From Lingula anatina (Eukaryota > Brachiopoda > Lingulata > Lingulida > Lingulidae): 26,074 nucleotides of DNA. The translations under genes were made by a program, and so were the position numbers. Shown here in pieces: positions 1-8,800 of the stretch (the stretch's first letter is position 1; every line of letters begins with the position of its first letter). The notes under the pieces were generated by a model that was given only the letters and a program-made list of their open reading frames with translations, was not told the origin of the DNA and searched no databases. Location: positions 9,601 through 35,674 of the forward strand of contig NW_019773513.1 of the NCBI RefSeq assembly GCF_001039355.2, written 5' to 3'.

Positions 1-411
1 ATTTTTTTTTCTTTTTTCTTTTCTTTTTTTTTTTTTTAAAGCATACCTGCGAGTTTAAATGATACCTGACACTGTGTCCCAATCTTCAATATAGGCCCAT
101 GTTCTTGATCTGACTCAGCGGAGTAGAAGTTGAAATGTGAACTACTCGTAGCTATCACTTAAGATGAAAAAACAAGTCGAGTCTTGAAATTAGAAAGTAA
201 CAAATCAGTGATCGAACGTTACAAACACTGTTCTTCATTTCAAGGGAAAGATGGGTGTCAGTGCCCAAAGTGCTGGTCATGTTAGGGGTCAGATGACTAG
301 GTATCTGCTCCAAGTAGATTTATATTTTCCTCTTATGGTGTAACACACTGTTGGTATGTATCAGAACCTTCACTCACTACACTTGGTTCTCTTCCATTGC
401 TGTTCTTCCAG
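1..411 (+). other. ATRIP intron (3' part)
   Basis: No exon could be supported here. The first 37 bases are a T-rich run with a few C. The stretch ends with the TTCCAG acceptor used by the exon at 412. Confidence 0.5.
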
Positions 412-500
412 ATAGCTGTGTGTTAGCTGCTGTGTATAACCTTGGTGGACAACCTCTGGAACACCTCACTGTGACAGATAGAACTGCCTTGAGGACCAAG
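412..500 (+). CDS. ATRIP: ATRIP coding exon 1 in window
   Basis: 89 bp, after a pyrimidine-rich TTCTTCCAG acceptor and before GTGAGT. It begins with two bases of a split codon and then reads SCVLAAVYNLGGQPLEHLT and VTDRTALRTK, ending on a whole codon. There is no stop in this frame. Confidence 0.8.
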
Positions 501-1942
501 GTGAGTGGTAGAGTGGGGCTCTAGATCGCTGTTGTTAGATTGCTGAAAGCTTTCCACTGATTCATGCCATACTTTGTTAAATTTATCAATAGTGCATTTG
601 TTTTATTTCAGCCTCTGTATGTAAACGATAAAAATTGGACTGTGTTTTAGTAAAATATTAGGTAATTAGGGTTGATCATAAACTTTCACTTACATTTCAT
701 GAAAAGATGTTGTCTGAATGTGTGGGAGGGAGAAATGGCTTAAATGTGTATTAATTTCTTTTAGAAATGTTATTTTTATTTTAGTAAAGTCTTTTATTCC
801 TAATATCTAGATCATAGAACTACTTTGTGCAATAGCTTCAAGCCACCCAAGTGGTACTGGATTACTTGTGGAAGCCAAGTGTCCCTGTAGTGTGGAGGTA
901 AGGTTTTCAGCTGAAGTTCTTTGCCACTACACATTTACTTGTTTGCCATTACTTCTTTACCCACTCTCCTCCAAATGATTTTATGCTAAGTTGGGAGTTT
1001 TTACAAATATCGTAGATGATTTCAAAAATTTTTAAGTGTCTGCATAACTCTTGAGTGTTCCCCGGCTGAAGAGATTCAACCTGAAAACTTGGGTTAAATT
1101 GACCCCCCACCCACCCACCCACCCACCCACCCACAAAAAATAAAAATAAATGAATGAATAAATAAATAAACTGGTGAAATAGAATATCCTGTACTTTTGT
1201 ACTTTACTCTTTGACTTCATCAATATTGTCTTCTGTAGTTTAGATGTGAGCATGAATTCATTCAGCATTCGTATGGCAGCCGTGAGCCTGGAGATAATGT
1301 CCTTTTGTACTTTCAATTTTGCTCACTTCCAGGTGGTCCGTACCGTGGTCCTTATCATGCACAGTGAGCTAGAGGTGTTCACCAACACTCAGAGAGGCCA
1401 ATCTGTCCCGTCCCTACTCCGCAGTGGAGTCTCCTTGCTGCATGCATTGGCCAGCTCTGATAGGCTGTTTGAAGAGCACCGTAAGGAGGTTGGGCATCAG
1501 TACTTAGAACTTCTGTCTTCCCTGTCTTTGATTTTCAAAGATCATGTGGGAATTCCAGAAACTGAAGGTACCTGTTTACTAATATCTGTTTTCTTTATGT
1601 TATTGGTTTTGCATTTTGAGACTTTGTAATTTATATATATAATAAACTCTAGAAGGTGCTCTGGGCATTTTGTAGTCCATTTGTGAGTACATGGGTGTCT
1701 CTTGCTTTAGATCTTTTACATTAAAAATTTTTTGAAAAAAAAAAACAGCATTCCGATCTGCAAGAATAATTGTTTCATGTAGCTGTTAAGTAGTAGATGA
1801 CAGGTCTTTGAACATCATTGAATTAACAATTTACTTCCCATCTTGTGCATTTCTTTTTTTGTGCCTTATGGCTTTGTCCCTATTTTCAGTTAATGCTTTG
1901 AAAGATTTGTTACATGAAGAGGAGAGTGAAGAGGACGACTGA
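412..1942 (+). CDS. ATRIP: ATRIP orthologue, last four coding exons (3' part of gene)
   Basis: Four exons, 412-500, 811-897, 1333-1567 and 1890-1942, join with compatible phases into one frame ending in TGA at 1940-1942. All introns are GT-AG. The peptide reads LEHLTVTDRTALRTK, then IIELLCAIASSHPSG, then VEVVRTVVLIMHSELEVF, then DRLFEEHRKEVGHQYLELL and finishes LKDLLHEEESEEDD. From memory this follows the vertebrate ATRIP C-terminus (VEVVTALVVMLHRQW, LFMxHCVEVLHQxDQV, then an acidic end), with the same spacing. ATRIP is the obligate partner of the ATR kinase and brings it to RPA-coated single-stranded DNA in the replication-stress checkpoint; the C-terminal helical part contacts ATR. The N-terminal exons (RPA-binding region, coiled coil) lie before the window. 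The first exon here starts with two bases of a split codon. Identity rests on recalled family sequence, not on a search. Confidence 0.85.
811..897 (+). CDS. ATRIP: ATRIP coding exon 2 in window
   Basis: 87 bp (29 whole codons) between TATCTAG and GTAAGG. It reads IIELLCAIASSHPSGTGLL followed by VEAKCPCSVE. It joins in phase to the next exon, giving SVEVVRTVVLIMH, which fits the vertebrate ATRIP block VEVVTALVVMLH. Confidence 0.85.
1103..1171. repeat. (CCCA)n microsatellite followed by A-rich AATA/AATG tract
   Basis: Tandem CCCA units run from 1103 to 1134 inside an ATRIP intron, followed by AAAAATA, AATG and AATA units to about 1171. On the - strand the first part is a series of GGG runs with single-T loops. 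Confidence 0.9.
1333..1567 (+). CDS. ATRIP: ATRIP coding exon 3 in window
   Basis: 235 bp from an ACTTCCAG acceptor to GAAG|GTACC. It carries the best-conserved block, LLHALASSDRLFEEHRKEV and GHQYLELLSSLSLIF, and ends after the first base of a codon. An open frame continues about 60 bp past each splice site, so a simple ORF call overextends this exon in both directions. Confidence 0.88.
1890..1942 (+). CDS. ATRIP: ATRIP terminal coding exon
   Basis: 53 bp after the TATTTTCAG acceptor. The split codon G|TT gives V, followed by NALKDLLHEEESEEDD and TGA. The acidic end matches the character of the vertebrate ATRIP C-terminus (ALDDLCAAETDVED). Confidence 0.85.
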
Positions 1943-2071
1943 AGGCAGTTTTGTGCATGGCCTTGCAATGTAGACATTTCAACATGTTTCGTAAAATAGC
2001 CCCAGTTTCAATAGGAGTATCAGCTGAGAGAGCCTACAGTCTTGTGACAACCGTGATTTAGCAGAATATAG

Positions 2072-2218
2072 ACATGGGTGAAAGTGTGCAGGATTTTGTC
2101 TGATTGTGGGATTTTCCGTCCACCATTTGATTGTTTTTTTTTTGCATATGGTCTAAATATGATGAGAAATTGCAAGCTACATTTTCAGGAATTTTGGTTT
2201 TTACAACTTTCACCCATG
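2072..2218. repeat. Inverted repeat, 13-bp arms, in the ATRIP 3' UTR
   Basis: CATGGGTGAAAGT near 2073 is matched by ACTTTCACCCATG near 2206-2218, an exact 13-bp inverted pair about 120 bp apart. It could be the termini of a small element or a chance stem. No clear target-site duplication was seen. Confidence 0.4.
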
Positions 2219-2468
2219 GGTACGGAAGAGAGGTTGAGTCTGCATTACATAACATCCTACGTAGGTGATTTCTATTGCATTAGTTCAGAATGAACCAGTC
2301 TTCCATGCAAGCAGTAGGACACCCAATCTGTAAGTCTCCTTCCTTCCTCTAAGTTTTAGGGTTTAGTTCAGATGAACTAATTATAAAGTGAATGTATTAA
2401 AATAGAAAGAAACAAAGACATTAAGTTTGTGCTTGAATTTGGTCCGTGGTGGGTCACCCTTGATTTCA

Positions 2469-2474
2469 AATAAA
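2469..2474 (+). terminator. Candidate ATRIP polyadenylation signal
   Basis: AATAAA lies 527 bp after the ATRIP stop codon. It is the first canonical + strand hexamer I see downstream of that stop. The assignment is inference. Confidence 0.45.
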
Positions 2475-3190
2475 ACCATGTGAATTGAATTCTTCAAAAA
2501 GAACATAACAGTACAAATAACAGTATATGTATTACGACATATCAGTAAAGGGGATGATCAGGTATTGATTTGTAGGGGTGCAAAGCGCCCCACGTCAAAT
2601 CGAAACTCGATGCTATTACTAATGTGGAATCTGTGGCACATACAAGGTTTTATGTGTAACAAACTATCCATCAACTGTTGCAGGACAACCAAACGTAGTG
2701 CTGCTAGAAGAGACGTCGTCCTCCCAGTACCTTATTAAAGGGTACGCCCCAAGTATTGGTGGGAGATTTTGTTCAGTTGATGTGCATCGTCAAATGACAT
2801 TGTAATGTCATTGTGAAAGATCTGCATTAAATATCCATGATGATTTTATTATCAATATGTGTTTTTGTCCATCATATTTAATGGATTAACACATTAGTAA
2901 ACTTATTTTATTAGATATATGTATACAATGTGTGAGGAGCAGTGCAATGTAAAGGTCTCAAGTTCAGCTACTATAGTGTACTAGAGGTATCTTTAATTGC
3001 CGATATGATAGGTTATCAACAGCTCAGCCCTTCGACTATTCTCATTTCATTAATATCCACACTGACCTCTGTTCTCCATTTATAATTTGAAATAACTTAT
3101 AAAATTGCACACTTAGACCTTACAGTTTTTGAATACAACTCTGCTAAAAGGTGAAAAAAAAGCACATCAAGAAATATCTTTAAGATCATC

Positions 3191-3196
3191 TTTATT
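3191..3196 (-). terminator. Candidate DOCK polyadenylation signal
   Basis: TTTATT on the + strand (AATAAA on the - strand), about 2.1 kb after the DOCK stop. A second AATAAA at 3424-3429 is an equal candidate. Either would imply a long 3' UTR that includes the composite repeat. Confidence 0.3.
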
Positions 3197-4491
3197 CCAC
3201 TGTATTATTGATGAGCAGATAGGTTGTGTATAAATATTACAGTGTAACTGTGGAATGTATTTTAAAAATTGATGTCAGACCTCTGAAAGTAGCGTGCGTG
3301 TCCGTTATACATGCATACGTGTACATCGATTCGTTTGAATGACCTGATTAACATTTAAACTTGCTAACGGTATTTTTGGCTTGCCCTTACAACTAATCTA
3401 ATGGGCCTTCAGTTTTCTTTTCTTTTATTTTTACTATATGACCTAATGAAAAGACCATGTTTCCATACTTCTTTGGTATGGCCAAATGTCAAAAACAGGT
3501 GATTTTTATATCCAAGTCTTTTTAAGCAACTTACCCTTAGTTTCAGATAGTTCTGAACATTGATTCACCACATTTGGTATCATCTCCAGAAGTTCACTAC
3601 TTCGTTCTATTCACAAATTGCAAAAGTATGTTTACTTTTTCTCAAAACCAATTTGTCTTCATAACTTCCTGTAGTACCTCACCATAATTCTTTATTCAGA
3701 AAATACTAAAAAATTTAACTAACATGCCAAGCATGAAATCTGACACTATATGGCATTGTTTTAAAGTGAGCAATAAATCTAATTGTAGCAATAATGGTTA
3801 CCCTGGTGACAAGCTGTTAAATCAAAGAAAATAGGGTGAAAATTTTAACTCAAATGTGATTACAATTCAACTGACAGGAATACATTTTAATTAAAATTAA
3901 CAGAAGGACATTTTCATAGCTACACTGAAATCATGTTACATATAATATAAAATAGTTCTAGTTTCAAATAACTTCAGCTAAGCTTTATAAATTAATAGAA
4001 AATTGGGACAACGGCAGCTGTAAAACTTTACTGATGTCACATGTATCTTTCGTGTAAATAATTTCTCAAGGCTAAAGAGAAGGTAAATAAATATCCCGTG
4101 AAACCATCTTCAAATATTTCTCTTAAAATTATTTTTTCTCCAAAAACATTTGCTTAACAATAACTGCTTGTTTTAAAAATTTAACAACATGCATCACGTG
4201 ACAGCAATAAACAACACAGGGCGATATTTTGCTAAATCAATAATCATCTTCTATGCATATATATTTTGCATAAAGCAGCTGAAATAGCAAACTGCAACAC
4301 CACTTCTAAACTCAATTTCTAAATTTCTCTGCTAATAATTATCTACATTTAACACATTTCTTTGGATTCTTATCCATGGACTTGGTGAAAAATCATTTGT
4401 AAAGTAAAATATGTGTGTTACAAGTTAAACATTGTAATACCTCACAAAAACCATCCCAGCTGGTTTCTGAAATCGTTCTGATAATAATAAT

Positions 4492-4731
4492 AACAAGGCA
4501 GCAAAGCTGTCAAATGTACAGACAAAAAACAGAAAATAAAGATGCAAAAAAGGTCATTTTGTTAATTTTGATGCAATAATAAATAATGCTTATAATAGCA
4601 CTATCAGTCAACACTGAATTTTATAATCATGCACAACNCGGCGACGACGGCGACGACGGCGACGGCGACGACAGACGCAGATGATGGCTATATGTACAGA
4701 CACATCTGTGTCTGTACATAATAAAGCTGTT
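4492..4731. repeat. Composite dispersed repeat, full copy (module 1 + GGCGAC array + hairpin)
   Basis: Module 1 (4492-4637) starts AACAAGGCAGCAAAGCTG and is almost identical to 25800-25943. It is followed by an ambiguous base at 4638, a GGCGAC/GACGAC short array (about 4639-4672), a unique GCAGATGATGGC stretch and a 14-bp perfect hairpin at 4691-4720. The array-plus-hairpin half recurs at 12673-12778. The copy lies in the presumed DOCK 3' UTR. Class is unknown; no coding capacity is seen. Confidence 0.85.
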
Positions 4732-5293
4732 TGCTTAAGAAGATATTTTACTTGAAACCTAGAAAACAAGTTCTGATAATATAAAACACAATTATATTTC
4801 AAATAATCTACAAACATCAGCACAAAAAATGGTTAAAGTATATGTATTTTGAGTGGAAAAAAAGAAAACTAAAAACTAATTTTCAGGTACAGGGATCAAC
4901 TGCAGATATGACTTTGTCAATCTTTTATCACATGTCACTATTTCCACTGATGTCACTCCAGAATACACACTGATACTTTCAAGCACGCAGAAAAGTTCTA
5001 TCAGTCATTAAAACTTCTGCTAAACAGAACCAGGCCTTCTTAACTTTTTGGGAAGTTTTTCACTGCTCCATAAAACAAACATAATTTTTGAGGCACGTGC
5101 AATGACTCGCCACTGTTGAGTCAACAAGCGCTGAGTGCTACAATGATGGCTTGTGTTATCGGGCAAAACTGACTCATTAATTTGACAAGAGTTCAGCTTA
5201 AGTACAAAAATCTAGAACTTTATATGTAATAACTAGTTGCCAGGCAAATTTCACTTCTTCAATTCTTTAAAAAATTTTTTTATATTACAATCA

Positions 5294-5818
5294 TCAAGAA
5301 GGCGACTGATCAACCGACTTCTGTCTTGGCGCAGGCCTAGGGCGAACACTACCATGTCCCTGCACACTCCTAGGGGGCGTTGATGGTGGTGGTGCTATGG
5401 AACCCTGGGAAGTCGTGGTCTCAGATGGGGACGGTGCACCTCTGTCATCCCCTGACTCTGCAGGTGGCGCTTCAGTCTTCACTGCTGGCGGCGACCTCAG
5501 TGAACTGGCTGGTTTGGGAGGTAGAGGCGGGACCGTTGACCCCTGACCTTCTGGCGATGTTTTAGGATTGGACAACGTGGGATGTAATTTAGGGTGCTCG
5601 TACCTGGGGAAGGTACTCTCTCCCCCTTCTTTGTGTGGGGTATGGTGTCCATCCCTGGGGGGTAAGGCAGGGGGTGGGGGAGTGACCTGCCTGGTTTTAG
5701 TCCTGGGACTGTCCCTGGGGGGTAGAGCAGGTGCCCCTGTATCTATAGACGGTTGGGATTTACTCCTCAGGGATATTGGGGGAGGCCTGCTGCCTGGGGT
5801 CTTAGGGGAAGACGAGTC
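5294..5818 (-). CDS. DOCK1: DOCK terminal coding exon, proline-rich SH3-binding tail
   Basis: 525 bp including the stop (TGATGA, two stops in a row), after TATTCTTCCAG. It starts [20 protein letters not shown]. It holds [25 protein letters not shown] and [11 protein letters not shown], three PxLPx(K/R) motifs of the type the CRK N-terminal SH3 binds in DOCK1. It ends [16 protein letters not shown], resembling the human end RKQTSVDSGIVQ. The first two motifs sit in a short internal duplication. Antisense open frames across this exon are shadows of its GC-rich composition. Confidence 0.93.
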   Translation of the reverse strand, partial: DSSSPKTPGSRPPPISLRSKSQPSIDTGAPALPPRDSPRTKTRQVTPPPPALPPRDGHHTPHKEGGESTFPRYEHPKLHPTLSNPKTSPEGQGSTVPPLPPKPASSLRSPPAVKTEAPPAESGDDRGAPSPSETTTSQGSIAPPPSTPPRSVQGHGSVRPRPAPRQKSVDQSPS

Positions 5819-8800
5819 CTGGAAGAATAACATGTGAAATATCATCATTAGACAACTGGTATAATCTTACAAAGAAAAAGGGTAGCAACAAGTAAACAGC
5901 ATACACTTCAGTATGTGGATTTTTAAAAGCAGACATGCCCATGTCATTGAGGAATCACTTAATACACTCTAATTGTCAAAGTAATCTTCATAACAATGCC
6001 GTACTGTTCAATGACATCATCTAATTTCTTCACTCTGGCCTTACCTCACTATTTACTTTACAATCAATCTCTTAAAATTTTTGGACAAGACGTTTGATGT
6101 AAGCAATGAAATATTGACAGAAAAGTACATCTATTTTCTTCTGCCAAAGTTATAATGTTTGCAGATAAGAAAATGCAATGCTGCTAATGTTGTGGGAGAT
6201 GAGTGGTGCAGACAACTCACTGGTGTTTTGTGAACTTTGGCTGGAATGGCAGGACAAACCATATCCCCATCCCCTGAGGAGCTGGAGTCCATTTTCCTGC
6301 TGCTACTTCCGCTATCTTTAAAGACAAGAGAAAAGGAACATGTTGTTTATTATTTTCGTAATATGATACTCACGTGCATAAGTTTGGGAAACCTCATTAA
6401 GTCAAATTAATAACATATTGTTTTTATGATAAATATCATCTTTGAATTCTATCCAAACAATAACACTCAGTAACAATGCTGTATAAAATCATGCATAACT
6501 GAGGTGTGAAAACTTAAATACTGTGCAAAAGTATGGAACTTATAATTCTCATTTCTTTAAATCTTATTTCTACCCATGGTACCTATACTTGGTGACTGGT
6601 GCCTCTTGGGAATAGGTGGCGCCACATCAATGCCACTCTCAGTGCTGGAGATAGATGGCGTTGAGGATGAAGAGGTGCTGCCAGTCTTCTGATGCACTGT
6701 GCCTGCTCTTCTGTGTGGAGGTCCATTAACTGAGGGCTGTGACGCGGGCGATATGGCGGGTTCGCTGGAGTGTCTGTGTGCAGGACGTGGCTGAGAAAAT
6801 GAAAACATCATGCAGAAAGTAATCATAAATGTACATGTACGTAATCAAATATATTGAGGGATCTCTATGATATACTCAGCAAATATCAAAAACTTTTCTG
6901 AATAATCAATTTTTAGTTGCTTGATCAATCTAACAAAAAAAAAAAAATTTATTATGGTCTTCAGTAAAATCAAAACATTCTGCATCATAAACTACCAGGT
7001 CCGTAGCAATACCATTTCCAATCAAAGTGAAAATACATAAAATATCTTCAATGTTATGAAGACAAACCCTACAAGTTATAACTATGTATCTGCCCTCTAG
7101 AATCTTAGCTATTAGATATAGAAATATCACAACTAGAAAGAAAAGAAGCAGGAATATTAAGGAAAGTGTGCATAAACTGGAGACAGCGAGTGACAATGAA
7201 AACAGGTTTGAGAAGTTTCATTTATAAGGGCATGCCAGATTAAGATCGTTAATTTCTCCTTTCTTTTTCTCCGACACCATATGCTTCAAACATGCACAGT
7301 TAGTCATAATATTCTGTTAATTAACTTACAAACCTTGGGTTCAAATTTCTCCTGTATATTCATAGACTGTGGTCTCTGTGCTAGCCAGGAGTTGGCGGGT
7401 CTACGTGTCCCCGTGCTGTGTCTCTCTATCACGGGAGACATACTACGTTTGCTAGCCACTACACTCTGCCTAGCTGACTACACAGGGGAGAAAGAAAAGA
7501 AAGAAAGAAAGCACCTGTATTGTTATTAGCAGTAAAGCAATGATCTATATTAGTACCAGGCTGGTTTTGTTCAATCTAGGATTATGCTGGGAGAAAATGA
7601 TGCTAAATTTGTGCTATCATACAAGGTTAATTTAGGGGTAATTGGATCACAATTGACCATCCATCTTAGACTTCATTCCAATAAACACCAATGAACTAAG
7701 AAGATCCATCCAAGTTGTAGGAATGCTTGGTAAGTACAATCAGCATAACTGTCTGACATGTCTCCTCTTGCTTCCAATGAACTTGTTAAATCCCCACCTT
7801 TGCTACATATATTCTACTTAATGCCAAGAAGAGACGTGTCATTCAGCAGGAGTCCCTGCAGGGCTGTGATAATCCACATAGACCAATGGTGAAAATGTTT
7901 AGATTGTTCTTGGTCTCAATACCAAAGCTCTTACATTGTTAAGAGATGCATAATGAACAGGCCGTGATTGTTACGTCTAAAATTTGAGCAGCACAAAATT
8001 AGTCAAGACAGAATCGCACAGCTCTTTTAAAATTTTCAGCTAGCCATCTCCAAGCTGACTGAGAGCAAGAAGCTTCCCAAAATGTCATTATAGTTATTTA
8101 AAAATTCCAATACAGTGTAATTGTCAGACTTTCAAAATCATGTTCCTCTGATGAAATGATTCAAGCACCTGTTCTTTTTCAGATAAATTCACCAAAAAAA
8201 TCCCTATATTTGGACACAGGGCTGTCCCCTATGAAAACCAACATATAATTCCCATCACCCTGGAACTCGAAGGGTAGTGGAAAACATATGCTGAATAGAG
8301 CACCCCCTGACAGTTTACTGTATCACAGGGTGTCATGTGCCCAATGATCACAGATGAGGGAAATTTAAATACAACAGAAAGGTTCAGTAATACAGCTACA
8401 CTAGGTCAATGTATGAAATGGGAAATGTGCTGAAGTGAAGGTGCAGTTAGTTGACTGTTAATTTCAAGTAATCCAAGTGATAAGAAATAGAGAACTCTAA
8501 AACAGGTGCTCAAATCTTTGACTTGTTAACTCTTAAGTTGATCACAGTTAATGGCAGTTAAAGTTGCAAGCAAGTCCCTCTACCTCTAATGCTGGCACTG
8601 AATTATCATTTGGCAGAAACCACTCCCAGGGTAAATAAACCAAGGGGCATGTGTTTATAACCTCGCACATACCTCTTTAGGAGAAGCATACAAATCCTCT
8701 TCTTCCTCTGGAATATCACCATAGACACCAGAGGAACGATTACTACTAGGGGGCGTTGGTGTCAATGATGAGCTGAAATGATAGTGTTGATTACATTACA

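Larger units (their letters stand above)
1943..5293. other. Convergent 3' UTRs of ATRIP and DOCK plus intergenic spacer
   Basis: No supported coding exon lies between the two stop codons. It contains the ATRIP 3' UTR with an AATAAA at 2469-2474, an inverted repeat at 2072-2218, small hairpins, and the presumed DOCK 3' UTR on the - strand. Candidate - strand AATAAA signals (TTTATT on the + strand) sit at 3424-3429 and 3191-3196. A composite repeat occupies 4492-4731. Transcript ends cannot be fixed from sequence alone. Confidence 0.6.

Noticed and set aside
949-1316. Open frames with WVGGWVGG repeats
   Set aside because: They are translations of the CCCA microsatellite in an ATRIP intron, antisense to the gene.
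2058-2293. Overlapping open frames on both strands after the ATRIP stop
   Set aside because: No family resemblance; the region reads better as 3' UTR with an inverted repeat.
4608-4823. Open frame encoding an arginine run (CRRRRRR...)
   Set aside because: It is the translation of the GGCGAC array inside a dispersed repeat, contains the ambiguous base, and has no family match.
5380-5837. Open frames on the + strand across the DOCK last exon
   Set aside because: They are antisense shadows of the GC-rich proline tail, with no splice logic or recognisable domain.
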